A stretch of 64,000 nt of DNA from Brasilonema sp. UFV-L1 (lineage in GTDB: Bacteria > Cyanobacteriota > Cyanobacteriia > Cyanobacteriales > Nostocaceae). The notes under the pieces are model-generated. The model ran no database searches. It worked only from the letters and a program-made list of their open reading frames with translations, and was not told where the DNA came from. Position 1 is the stretch's first letter. Every line of letters begins with the position of its first letter. The stretch covers positions 1-64,000 of the forward strand of contig NZ_QMEA01000047.1 in assembly GCF_012912105.1 (NCBI RefSeq), in the 5' to 3' direction. Below, piece after piece: positions 36,406 to 45,275 of this stretch. A program made the translations under genes and the position numbers.

Positions 36406-37116
36406 TTAAAAGAACGCTGATTGGTGACGAATTAAGTTGAAGAATTCTTCACGAATTTTATGCTCTTCTTGAAACACGCCCAGCATTGCGCTAGTCACAG
36501 TCCAGGAACCAGGTTTTTGTACACCTCGCATAACCATGCACATATGTGTAGCTTCCATCACAACGGCAACTCCCTGCGGTTCTAGAATTGTCTGAACTGC
36601 TTCGGCAATTTGACGAGTGAGTCTTTCTTGCACTTGCAAACGGCGGGAATACATCTCAACAATGCGGGCAAGTTTACTCAATCCCACAACTTTTTGATTA
36701 GGGATATAGGCAACATGAGCTTTGCCCATAAAAGGCAACATATGGTGTTCGCACATGCTAAAAACATTGATGTCCCGTACTAACACCATCTCATTATGAC
36801 CTTCATCAAAGATGGCACCGTTGACGATTTCTTCTAAGGATTGGTTGTAGCCACTGGTGAGAAACCGCATTGCCTCTGCAACTCGCTTGGGTGTTTTCAG
36901 CAATCCCTCGCGTTCAGGATCTTCTCCAATCCCCACTAGAAGAGTTCGTACGGCTTCCGTCATCTGCTCGATCTGCTCCTCTGTTTGCGGGTGCAAATCA
37001 GCTTCCCGTCCGTTGTGAGTGTTGCGATCTGGTCTTGTGGTGATGGTTTCTGTTAAGTCTGAAATGAGAGGAAATTGTTGAGAGCGGTTACTACCGTTGG
37101 AACGAGCAATAGTCAT
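36406..37116 (-). CDS. folE: GTP cyclohydrolase I
   Basis: Converts GTP to dihydroneopterin triphosphate, the entry to folate and pterin synthesis. The 236-residue protein has [20 protein letters not shown], the zinc site Cys-Glu-His-His in [35 protein letters not shown], and the C-terminal [13 protein letters not shown] with the second zinc Cys. The N-terminal 45 residues are an unconserved extension. It forms a homodecamer in studied species. The adjacent short-chain dehydrogenase on the same strand, 108 bases upstream, could be a pterin reductase or an unrelated neighbour. Confidence 0.95.
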   Translation of the reverse strand: MTIARSNGSNRSQQFPLISDLTETITTRPDRNTHNGREADLHPQTEEQIEQMTEAVRTLLVGIGEDPEREGLLKTPKRVAEAMRFLTSGYNQSLEEIVNGAIFDEGHNEMVLVRDINVFSMCEHHMLPFMGKAHVAYIPNQKVVGLSKLARIVEMYSRRLQVQERLTRQIAEAVQTILEPQGVAVVMEATHMCMVMRGVQKPGSWTVTSAMLGVFQEEHKIREEFFNLIRHQSAFF

Positions 37117-37224
37117 GATGTCGAATCTTGGTTAAAGTTTCTGTAGTTTAAGTAGAGTCATTTCGCCAAATGCCGAGTATTGAAGTGAGAATAACTTTGC
37201 ACTTCAATCCTCAAAATTCAGCAC

Positions 37225-37950
37225 TTATAAAGCGCCAGCTCTTGGCGTGATAGTCAACTCATCAATAACTGCTTGTTGTGGTAGCAAGGCAGCATGGAGA
37301 ATTGACTGAGCAATAATTTCTGGAGTTAGCATTTTTGAGCGGTCAAAGTTCGCATGAACAGTTTCTGTGTCCCAGAGTTCTGTATTAACCGCACCAGGAC
37401 AGATAGCAGTAATACGAATACCGTGAGCACGTTCTTCTTGTGCAAAAGTTTGAGAAAGAGCCATCAAACCAGCTTTGCTGACGCTGTAAGCTCCCCAATC
37501 AGGAAATGCTTGTTTTCCCGCTATTGAGGTAATGTTGATAATTGTGCCTGTGCCGCGCTCTCGCATTCTGGGTAAAATTCCTAAAATGCACTGAAACACG
37601 CTGGTGAGATTTAAATCTATCACTCGCTGCCAGTCAGCTAAGGGAGTTTCACTCAAAGCGGCGGTATAACCCATCCCAGCATTGTTGACTAAAATATCTA
37701 TGTCTCCAAAGTCAAGAGTGATTGCTTGTATTTTTTCTTGCACTTGAGTGAGGCAAGCTAAATCGACTTCATAAGCTTTCGCTTCGACCCCTGTATGTGA
37801 TACAGCTTCACACACTGCCCTCAGCTTATCCACTGAACGACTCACCAGGGCAACATCTATCCCAGCCTTCGCAAATGCTAAAGCCGTTGCTTTCCCAATT
37901 CCACTACTTGCCCCAGTAATTAGGGCACGTCGTTTCTGCTCAACACTCAT
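37225..37950 (-). CDS. Short-chain dehydrogenase/reductase (3-ketoacyl reductase-like)
   Basis: A 241-residue classical SDR: TGASSGIG (cofactor binding), NNAGMGY, the active-site INITSIAG and YSVSKAG, and ICPGAVNT. It resembles FabG and sepiapterin reductases; the substrate is unsure. ATG 37950 has GGGAGA just upstream; a TTG twelve bases further back is less likely. It is upstream of folE on the same strand. Confidence 0.85.
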   Translation of the reverse strand: MSVEQKRRALITGASSGIGKATALAFAKAGIDVALVSRSVDKLRAVCEAVSHTGVEAKAYEVDLACLTQVQEKIQAITLDFGDIDILVNNAGMGYTAALSETPLADWQRVIDLNLTSVFQCILGILPRMRERGTGTIINITSIAGKQAFPDWGAYSVSKAGLMALSQTFAQEERAHGIRITAICPGAVNTELWDTETVHANFDRSKMLTPEIIAQSILHAALLPQQAVIDELTITPRAGAL

Positions 37951-38371
37951 GCTATCTCCCAATTTTTTAGCGGTTTGATAACCGCGTCGCTACCCTGTTA
38001 TATGGTATGAGTCTCGTGATCTTGACAGATTAAATAAATCTAAAAATCTCATTAACTTTCTTCGACAACTGCTATGATGCATTGCGAAGAAGATCGTAGC
38101 TCATATTGTATATTCCGTAGGGTGACCGTGTATTTGACCCAGGGAACCTTGTACTACCCTGAATGTTGATTGACTAGTCATAAGTAAATATCATACAGTC
38201 GCGAGTTCATAGTCAAAACATTTATGACTCATGACTCGATGACTCATAACTAATAACAAATGACTGATGACTAGAAATAGAAATGGCTATGGAACTTAAA
38301 GATTGTTAAAAATCTTTAAGTTCCATAGGAAATTATAGCACTGCCACTATACTAATCAAGTTGCTGAAGTT
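37951..38371. other. Intergenic region with TGACTCATGACT repeats
   Basis: Contains clustered short direct and inverted repeats built from GACTCATGACT/TGACTAGTCAT (about 38168-38275) and the terminator at 38287-38328. No gene or RNA is recognised. Confidence 0.45.
38287..38328. terminator. 18-bp perfect hairpin downstream of accA
   Basis: CTATGGAACTTAAAGATT and AATCTTTAAGTTCCATAG form a perfect stem with a 6-base loop, 44 bases after the accA stop on the minus strand. A likely terminator for the ado-aar-accA group. Confidence 0.7.
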
Positions 38372-39355
38372 TCATGAGTGAGAAACTTCAGTGAAAACAC
38401 CTATTTTCCGGAATTTATCGTAGCGCATTTGGCGTCGTTCAGTACTCGTGAAGTTGTTGAGTTCCTCAAGATTGTCCAAGAGAGCTTGTTTGAGAGTGGT
38501 GACTGCTGCCAGAGGATCAGAATGAGCACCGCCGATGGGTTCAGGTAATATTTGGTCGATGATTCCGAAGTTATTCAAATCCTGTGCTGTCATTTTCAAG
38601 ACAGCGGCAGCTTGAGGGGCTTTGGCAGCATCTTTCCACAAAATAGCAGCGCAGGCTTCAGGAGTAATGACAGTGTAAACGGCATGTTCAAACATCAAGA
38701 GGCGATCGCCAACACTGATACCCAATGCACCTCCAGAAAAAGCTTCACCAATGACGGCACAGACTATTGGCACATCTAAGCAAAACATTTCACGTAGATT
38801 GTATGCAATGGCTTCTCCAGCACCTTGTTGTTCGGCGACGACCGTGGGTAAAGCTCCTGGCGTGTCGATAAAAGTTAAAATTGGCATGCCAAACCTGTTG
38901 GCGTGTTCCATCAACCGCATTGCCTTACGATAGCCACCAGGGGAAGCCATACCGAAGTTACGGGCAATATTGTCTTTTGTGTCGCGCCCTTTTTGATTAC
39001 CTAACATAACCACGGGTTGTCCGCCTAAACGAGCCACGCCACCAACTAAAGCGGGATCATCAGAACCACAGCGATCGCCGTGCAACTCCATCCATTCGTC
39101 ACTGATTGCTTGAATATAATCAAGGGTACTGGGGCGGCGGGGATGACGAGCGACTTGTAGTCGCTGAGACGGCGACAGACTACTGAAAATTTCTTCACGC
39201 AGTTGCATAGCGCGTGCTTCTAGCTGACGAATTTGACCAGAAACATCGACGCCATTTTCTTCTGCAAGTTGCCGAATTTGTTCAATTCTAGTTGCCAGTT
39301 CTGCGAGCGGCTTTTCAAAATCCAACAGTAGCGGTTTACGCTCAGTAGTAGCCAT
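38372..39355 (-). CDS. accA: Acetyl-CoA carboxylase carboxyltransferase subunit alpha
   Basis: Forms the carboxyltransferase half of acetyl-CoA carboxylase with AccD, transferring CO2 from carboxybiotin to acetyl-CoA to make malonyl-CoA. The 327-residue protein begins [17 protein letters not shown] and has [56 protein letters not shown] and the oxyanion-type [15 protein letters not shown] 39355 is chosen; upstream in-frame codons to 39418 are not family-like. It is 100 bases downstream of the acyl-ACP reductase gene on the same strand, an arrangement often seen in cyanobacteria and sensible because both use the fatty-acid pool. Confidence 0.95.
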   Translation of the reverse strand: MATTERKPLLLDFEKPLAELATRIEQIRQLAEENGVDVSGQIRQLEARAMQLREEIFSSLSPSQRLQVARHPRRPSTLDYIQAISDEWMELHGDRCGSDDPALVGGVARLGGQPVVMLGNQKGRDTKDNIARNFGMASPGGYRKAMRLMEHANRFGMPILTFIDTPGALPTVVAEQQGAGEAIAYNLREMFCLDVPIVCAVIGEAFSGGALGISVGDRLLMFEHAVYTVITPEACAAILWKDAAKAPQAAAVLKMTAQDLNNFGIIDQILPEPIGGAHSDPLAAVTTLKQALLDNLEELNNFTSTERRQMRYDKFRKIGVFTEVSHS

Positions 39356-39412
39356 TTTTTGATGTGACAAGTGAAGAGTGAAAATTGGGATCTGGGTAAT
39401 GAGAATTTTTAT

Positions 39413-39444
39413 AGTCATAAGTCAGTAGCTCATGACTTATGACT
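39413..39444. repeat. AGTCATAAGTCA / TGACTTATGACT hairpin between aar and accA
   Basis: A 12-bp perfect stem with an 8-base loop, 12 bases after the aar stop. It could reduce read-through from aar into accA. The same TGACTTATGACT words occur in the region after accA (about 38168-38275). Confidence 0.6.
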
Positions 39445-39455
39445 CATGACTAAGA

Positions 39456-40475
39456 CTAAACCAACAGTGGTCTAAATCCGTGCTTTTTCGAGACGTTACC
39501 GATTTGCTCCATTTTTTCTACAGTAATCCGATTGCGCCCCCAAGAGAAGTTAGTGTATAACTTCTCAAATTCCAGTAGCATTGATTCTGCAAAACAAGCA
39601 AATAACTGGCGTCCGGGAACATCCATATTGACGGTATTCATAATTTTCCAATCAATATCTAGGGAATGTTCTACAATGCCGCCATTTAGAACATACACAC
39701 CCGGATGCTGAATTTTGCTTGCTAAGTTTTTTGGATAGCCGCCATCAATCAGCAAACAAGGTTGCTTTAACACTTTGGGGTCGATTTCCATCCCTTTTGG
39801 CATACTAGCAACCCAAACGACAATATCCGCTTGGGGAAGTGCTTCTTCCGTAGACAAGATTTTTCCACGCCCCAGTTCGTCTTGCAGCTGCTGTAGTCGT
39901 TCTTGGTTACGTGCTATCAGCAAAAGTTCCTTAACATCTGTTTTGGCATCTAACCAACGACAAACAGCGCTACCAATATCCCCTGTTGCTCCACAAACAG
40001 CAACAGTTGCTTTTGATAGTTCAATGCCTACTTGTTTTGACGCTTTTTCTACTTGTTGGCAAATGATGTATGCCGTATGAGTGTTACCTGTCGTAAAGCG
40101 TTCAAACTCTAATTTAATATTGCGGACTTGTTTGAATTGCTCTAAATTAAAGTTTTCAAAAATGATTGAAGAAAACCCGCCTAAAGCTGTGATGTTTATC
40201 CCGTGCTTTTGAGCGTGAGCCATAGCATTGAGGATTTTGCGTGTTGCAGCTTTGATGTGACGAGCTGCCAACATTTCTGGCAAAAAGCATGACTCTACAT
40301 ATTGTCCTTCAATTTTTTGCCCGGTAACACTGGTAACTGTAATGTTATCGGCAATGAAGGGCGGAGCGCTGCACCAAAAATCTAGCCCTTCGTTGGCTAA
40401 TTCTGGGAAGCCTAATTCTTTGGCTGCCGCTTGCGCGTGTTCTAAAGTGGTAAGATGTCCGATTAGACCAAACAT
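39456..40475 (-). CDS. aar: Long-chain acyl-[acyl-carrier-protein] reductase
   Basis: Reduces fatty acyl-ACP (or CoA) to fatty aldehyde with NADPH, the first step of cyanobacterial alkane/alkene synthesis. The 339-residue protein begins [14 protein letters not shown] and shows [42 protein letters not shown], the Rossmann motif [26 protein letters not shown] and LIDGGYPKN. It starts at ATG 40475. The aldehyde-consuming partner ado is immediately upstream on the same strand, about 205 bases away. Confidence 0.95.
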   Translation of the reverse strand: MFGLIGHLTTLEHAQAAAKELGFPELANEGLDFWCSAPPFIADNITVTSVTGQKIEGQYVESCFLPEMLAARHIKAATRKILNAMAHAQKHGINITALGGFSSIIFENFNLEQFKQVRNIKLEFERFTTGNTHTAYIICQQVEKASKQVGIELSKATVAVCGATGDIGSAVCRWLDAKTDVKELLLIARNQERLQQLQDELGRGKILSTEEALPQADIVVWVASMPKGMEIDPKVLKQPCLLIDGGYPKNLASKIQHPGVYVLNGGIVEHSLDIDWKIMNTVNMDVPGRQLFACFAESMLLEFEKLYTNFSWGRNRITVEKMEQIGNVSKKHGFRPLLV

Positions 40476-40680
40476 GAACGATTTTGTTAAGGGTGTCCTT
40501 CGTTAAAAGGGTGGAATAGGCGGGTAAGATACAACTAACCCTTAAAATACTACATACAAAGTGACGGAGAACCAGAAGCGACTCATACAGGAGTCACGCA
40601 GGAAAACAGGGACACGGAGACGTTTTTCTCTCCGAATCCTCTTTGCTTTCCACGTCGGTGTGTCTTGTTCTCTTCCTTGT

Positions 40681-41376
40681 TTATGCTGCTTTGATTCCGT
40701 AGGCAGAAAGACGCATGATGTCGCGAGTGGAAAAACCGATGTTACTCAGGGCTTCTCCGTACTGTATCATAAAATCTTCTACTAAAGCTTCCTTTTCCAT
40801 CGCTAACTTACGGGCATCGTCCGCAACAGAGTTAAGCATTTTCCAGACAATTGGGAGGTTTTGGCGATTTGCTTGTTCTAATTCAGCTTTGGATTCTTCA
40901 AAGTGTTCTTTTAACCATACTTCTCCAAAGTTGAGATGACTATATTCATCTTTGACTACACCTTCAGTGATTTTACGAGCAAAATCATCTGCAACTGGGA
41001 TGTAAATGTTGTATGCGGCGATCGCAAAACATTCAATAATCAAAGATTGAATCAGCAAGCAAGTCACGACTTTCCCTTCAGCCGCTGCTTGTTGAAAATT
41101 TTGATGCAATTCGGCAAAAAATTCTTGAGCGAACTGCATATCCGGCGTCACCTGAAGATTGCGTCCACAGGCTTCAAATCCTTTCTTGTGACGGCTTTCC
41201 ATCTTAGCAAGACGATTGAGTTCATCTTGATGTTCGCTCAGCAGTTGTGCGAGTTTGATGTAATTTGCATGAGCTTCTTGTTCGCCTTCTATGACAATCG
41301 CATTAATGCGGCTGTAGGCGTCTTTGTATATTTCGCTGTGGAAGTCAATTTCAGATTGATTGACAAGCTGCTGCAT
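40681..41376 (-). CDS. ado: Aldehyde-deformylating oxygenase
   Basis: A di-iron, ferritin-like enzyme that converts fatty aldehydes (Cn) to alkanes (Cn-1) and formate. The 231-residue protein begins [20 protein letters not shown] and has the metal-ligand helices [24 protein letters not shown] (E-x-x-H), [14 protein letters not shown] and [13 protein letters not shown] (E-x-x-H). The start ATG 41376 matches the family's N-terminus; further in-frame codons upstream to 41475 are not conserved. It forms a pathway pair with aar downstream. Confidence 0.95.
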   Translation of the reverse strand: MQQLVNQSEIDFHSEIYKDAYSRINAIVIEGEQEAHANYIKLAQLLSEHQDELNRLAKMESRHKKGFEACGRNLQVTPDMQFAQEFFAELHQNFQQAAAEGKVVTCLLIQSLIIECFAIAAYNIYIPVADDFARKITEGVVKDEYSHLNFGEVWLKEHFEESKAELEQANRQNLPIVWKMLNSVADDARKLAMEKEALVEDFMIQYGEALSNIGFSTRDIMRLSAYGIKAA

Positions 41377-41770
41377 GATGCGTTCACTCCCGTGCTGTGA
41401 ATCATGTGATACCAAAATAAAGTTAACCTCATAAACCGAGGACAACATTAACTGTGGTTTAATTTTACTTAACAAGTCTCTATGTTATAGATTAGCTTTT
41501 GCTGGCGGCATTAGTTCAAGCTAATTCATCAGGAAAAGCAGGAAACGAGGAAACAGACGACAGATGGATAGATGATCAATCCAAAAGCCGAAATGCGTTG
41601 CAAGAGCGTGTACGTTGCGCTAGAGCTTTCTCGCGCATACACCTCCACCACCAGAGGTAACCTTGTGGGTAGCCCAGAATCTACGTTGAAATTTTCCGGC
41701 GTCCTAAAAGTTCCATGACTGGGTGCTGTTACTGTCTTGTGACCTTTAGTTGTGGTCTTGTTGACATCCT
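41377..41770. other. Intergenic region, no gene seen
   Basis: Holds the promoter side of ado. The part at 41580-41670 has repeat-like GC-rich words (GCGTTGCAAGAGCG, CTCGCGCATAC). It leads into the permease fragment. Confidence 0.35.
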
Positions 41771-42005
41771 TTGCACCTCCTGGAACAGTTCAAGCATGCT
41801 TTACCTAAAAATGGCTGTGTTAGTGTCAATTATCGGTATGCCTGGGAGCGAGGTAAATTTTTACTTGCTTTCGCTAATTCTAGCTTAGTAGCGATCGTTG
41901 TTACCGCCTTTGCTAATTATACTTCGGCAGTTGCTGTATACGCCTTGGTACGGCTGAAATTTCGAGGAAGGCAAGTGCTACTACTTTGCAGTGTTAGCAC
42001 AAATT
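41771..42005 (+). pseudogene. Fragment of a carbohydrate ABC transporter permease (MalG/UgpE type)
   Basis: The frame encodes NYRYAWERGKFLLAFANSSL, VAIVVTAFANYTSAVAVYAL and VRLKFRGRQVLLLCSVST, a close match to the N-terminal third of sugar-transporter permeases (NYRYVWE..., NSL.VALVVT, AYALARL.F.GR). After about 42005 homology stops, and a GC-rich repeat block follows. The conserved EAA loop and later helices are absent and the region upstream of 41780 is not family-like, so this is a decayed remnant, even though the frame is open for 120 codons. Confidence 0.7.
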
Positions 42006-42044
42006 CGCGTAATATCAAATCCGTTTGTATCGGAATTATTTCTC

Positions 42045-42131
42045 CTTCTTCTCCACGCCAGTCGCCTCTGTCGGGAAACCCTCCTGCAGCGCTGGCTCCT
42101 CTGCGTCCTCTCTTGCCTCGTGCGGTTTTTT
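42045..42131. repeat. GC-rich palindromic repeat, member of the AGCGCTGCAGGAGGGTTTCCC family
   Basis: On the minus strand it reads CCAGCGCTGCAGGAGGGTTT then CCCGACAGAGGCGAC, matching the elements near 1075-1130 and 20950-20995. It lies between the permease fragment and the 3' end of the first large STAND receptor gene. Confidence 0.65.
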
Positions 42132-42170
42132 AATTATTCAGATGCTACCGGATTTGATATAACAATTCAG

Positions 42171-45100
42171 TTATCTTCGCTCTTTAACCAGTTCAAACTT
42201 ACCTCCAACAACCTTAACAAGAACAGGTTTAGTTTGACTTTGCCCCTCTGAATCAAACTGTAAAATCTCTCCAGAAGTTTCGCTAGCTGTAATTTTTACA
42301 TCTTGGAGTTTTCTTATAACTGTTGAGCGGGAGGCATCAGGAGACAAAGCTTTAATCAAAGCCTGAGTTGCATCAAAACTAGCAGCTGTGCGCCAGCTAA
42401 TCTGTCCTCCCCATTGCTTCGCTGCTGCTTGTGCAAAGTTTTTTGATTGTGGTGCTTCCCTAAACCAGGGTATAGCTATAACCATACCTTCAACATCATT
42501 ACCACCTTTTTGCAAGGTTGTATTGCTATATAAAGCGTCCCCACCTAACAACATTAGTTTTTGTTTGTTGGAGTTTTTGAATCTAGCATTCCTCTTGGAA
42601 ACAATTGCAGCAACTTTGATCGCAATAGGAGTGCTTTGTGCGTCTGGAAATAACACAGCACCCTGTGTCTGGTAGCGATAGAAACTCTTTTCGACTTCTG
42701 TTTCTATATCCAATTGTGAATTTGTCAAATCAATCTTTTGAACAACTTGACCTTTTATTTCTTCAAATTTATTTGTAAATTCCTCTCTCAAACTACTGCT
42801 ATGGCTGCTATCAGGATTATAGAAAATAATAACATTGTTGATACCAAGAGACTTTTTGGCATACACTGCTAACTTCTCTCCAATAACAGCGTCAGAAGGT
42901 ACTGTCCGAAAGAAAACACCATTGTCTTTGTTATTCAACAATTTACTGGTACTAGTAGGAGAGATAATGGCTAAGTTAGCTTTTTTGTATGTATCTAATG
43001 CCGCTTTGGTAGCATCGCTAGTATTATGTCCAATCACTGCTAGTACAGCTTTGTCTTTCACCAATTCCTCAGCCACTTTTTGAGCTGTATCTGGTTTATT
43101 ATCATCACTGGCGATCGCAATTTCCAATAATCGACTATTTAATCCGCTTTTCTCATTAAACTGATTTTGTGCCTGAGCCACACCTCGCAATATTTCTTGA
43201 GCCATGTTTGTGTTGTCTGCTGGCACAACCACTGCTAGCGTGAAAGGATTACCCTGTTGCTTGGCACGGGCATTGTTGTAGTAAATCAGTACTTCTGGAT
43301 CACTGCGATTAGCGGTTGTAGCTGTTTTAAAATATCCTGCCGCATCAAAGTATTTGCCTTGTTGAAAAGCTTGAATACTCTGTTCTCGAGCAGAGTTTTT
43401 CAGCTTAGGGAAAAAGGTGCATTCACCACGACTAATCTTTTTTTCATCTGGTTTGCAACCAACATCAAATACCTTCTGTTGATCTACAGAATATCGCGGT
43501 GACACCTGATAAACACTAATACCAACAAGGGATAATATTCCTGTTGCTACCGCTATTGCAGCTATAGGAAATAATTGACTGTAAGACTTGTGGCTGTACT
43601 GACTACTATTACCTATCCTAGCCAATGCTCTGTTAGAGACAGTAGTTGAAATTGCGGATAAAAAGTTACTTTGTGGATTTCTTGTTGTAGATTCTGTTTC
43701 CCCTAAAATAATTTCTTGCAGTTTCTCCAATGCGATTGGGCTTTCATTGTCAATTTCCAAAATTTGCTTAAACTGCTCCTTTGCCTGTGTTAAATCTTGT
43801 TGCGCAAGCAAATTTTCTCCGTAAGTAGCAAGCGCACACAACAATCCATCTTTATAGCGTGCGGGATCAGCTTGGTAGACTCGTGTATATAGTTTTACGG
43901 CTTTGTCGAACTCATCTATCTCAAAGTACCCTTGAGCTAAAGCCACAACTGTACTGAAGTGATTGGGATTGAGCTTCAAAATCTGCTCATAAACAGCTAG
44001 TGCATTTTGTGTTTTGCCCTGTTCATACAATAGTCTTGCTTCTTGCAAGAGGAAATTAACTTTTTCTTCCTCTAAGTTCTGTAGTTGCCATATTACCTGC
44101 CGCAGAGGGTAACGTTTGACTAACCAACGGCGGATTAATTCAACTTTGACTTTATGTCCTGTACTGTCCAAAAAACCGTCTTTGGTTAACTGTTCTAGCG
44201 CTTGAACTAGTTGTTCTGTTTGGATAACTCCATAGCTTTTAAGCAGCATTAATGCTTCTTCTGAATCCTGCTGATCTAGCGCCGCTTTTTCTTGAGTCTG
44301 CGCCACAGCTGAAAACACTACCTGTTCTGGGATAGACAGTCCGTTCCAAAACCATGCCAGCCCCGCCTCGGCAAGCTCAATTGCTTTATTTACAATGCCC
44401 TCAACATCTTTGCGGTTGATACTCCAGTTTTGTAGTTCTCGCGCTCTTCCAAAAAGAGCAAAGCAAATGACTTGTGTAAAGTATGGATGTCCTGCAGACA
44501 GTTCTAAAATTGCTCGTATCGCATCTGGCTCGTATTCGAGCACACCTTGAGCGAGTTTAGTAATTAGCCGTTTAGCACTTGGCTCATCAAGCAAACCTAT
44601 TTCTTGGATAGGTGCTTCCTTAAATACTTCAAGTATAGTTGGCAGTTCTTCTGGTTTCTGTCCTACAAGTAGAATGATAAAGAGATTATTTGGTAAAGTG
44701 ATATTGCGTAGATAAGGGAAAATATTTTTAACTAATGACTTAGATTCTTCTGTTGTTAAACTATCAAATTCATCTAGTAATAATACTAGTTTCTTGTCTT
44801 GTAATTCTTTAAAAACTTGAGGTAAAAATTGGCTAGAAAAAATATATGGTTCTGTTTCTAAATCTGTAGTTAAAGGTAGCTTTATATTATCTTCATCTAG
44901 TTCAAGGTAGTCTAATATCTCTGTCGCGAGTGCCACTAAGATATTACTGAGAGATTTACCACTTTGGTCTTGTAAATCGAAGGGAACAAAGACAAAGCTA
45001 TCTGGTGCAACAAAGTTAGGAATATTACGAAGTACAGAGGACTTGCCAATGCGTCGTTGACCGTGTAACAAGATAACCTTGACATTTTGTCTTAGGTTGT

Positions 45101-45215
45101 CTTCAATAAAACCGAACAGAGCTTCTCGTCCAAATATCAATTCCGGTTCATCGATTGGGCGACCAATGATGTAAGGATTGCGCCGAGTCGTTGAATAGGT
45201 CATAATAGTTCCCAA
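42171..45215 (-). CDS. Transmembrane STAND-type NTPase receptor with periplasmic LivJ-like ligand-binding domain, copy 2
   Basis: A 1014-residue protein with an unusual architecture. Residues about 12-380: STAND-type NTPase (NPYIIGRPIDE, FGRE; Walker A GQRRIGKS at 52-59; Walker B KLVLLLDEFD at 142-151; GHPYFTQVICFAL; then a winged-helix part). About 385-510: TPR-like repeats (AVYEQILKLNPNHFSTVVAL). About 545-570: one transmembrane helix (IAAIAVATGILSLVGISVY). About 575-650: a cysteine-containing linker with one more TPR-like hairpin. About 655-1014: a type I periplasmic-binding fold like LivJ/receptor family (LAVVVPADNTNMAQEILRGV, AVIGHNTSDATKAALD, AIISPTSTS, FFRTVPSD, GMVIAIPWF). N-in/C-out topology would place the ligand domain outside. 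No transporter genes are near, so signalling is more likely than uptake. The start may be ATG 45215 or ATG 45203. Confidence 0.85.
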   Translation of the reverse strand: MGTIMTYSTTRRNPYIIGRPIDEPELIFGREALFGFIEDNLRQNVKVILLHGQRRIGKSSVLRNIPNFVAPDSFVFVPFDLQDQSGKSLSNILVALATEILDYLELDEDNIKLPLTTDLETEPYIFSSQFLPQVFKELQDKKLVLLLDEFDSLTTEESKSLVKNIFPYLRNITLPNNLFIILLVGQKPEELPTILEVFKEAPIQEIGLLDEPSAKRLITKLAQGVLEYEPDAIRAILELSAGHPYFTQVICFALFGRARELQNWSINRKDVEGIVNKAIELAEAGLAWFWNGLSIPEQVVFSAVAQTQEKAALDQQDSEEALMLLKSYGVIQTEQLVQALEQLTKDGFLDSTGHKVKVELIRRWLVKRYPLRQVIWQLQNLEEEKVNFLLQEARLLYEQGKTQNALAVYEQILKLNPNHFSTVVALAQGYFEIDEFDKAVKLYTRVYQADPARYKDGLLCALATYGENLLAQQDLTQAKEQFKQILEIDNESPIALEKLQEIILGETESTTRNPQSNFLSAISTTVSNRALARIGNSSQYSHKSYSQLFPIAAIAVATGILSLVGISVYQVSPRYSVDQQKVFDVGCKPDEKKISRGECTFFPKLKNSAREQSIQAFQQGKYFDAAGYFKTATTANRSDPEVLIYYNNARAKQQGNPFTLAVVVPADNTNMAQEILRGVAQAQNQFNEKSGLNSRLLEIAIASDDNKPDTAQKVAEELVKDKAVLAVIGHNTSDATKAALDTYKKANLAIISPTSTSKLLNNKDNGVFFRTVPSDAVIGEKLAVYAKKSLGINNVIIFYNPDSSHSSSLREEFTNKFEEIKGQVVQKIDLTNSQLDIETEVEKSFYRYQTQGAVLFPDAQSTPIAIKVAAIVSKRNARFKNSNKQKLMLLGGDALYSNTTLQKGGNDVEGMVIAIPWFREAPQSKNFAQAAAKQWGGQISWRTAASFDATQALIKALSPDASRSTVIRKLQDVKITASETSGEILQFDSEGQSQTKPVLVKVVGGKFELVKERR

Positions 45216-45275
45216 TTTACTAAGCTACTGGTCGTCTTATAGTAAAGAACAGTTTCAGATCATCCTGGTTCATCT

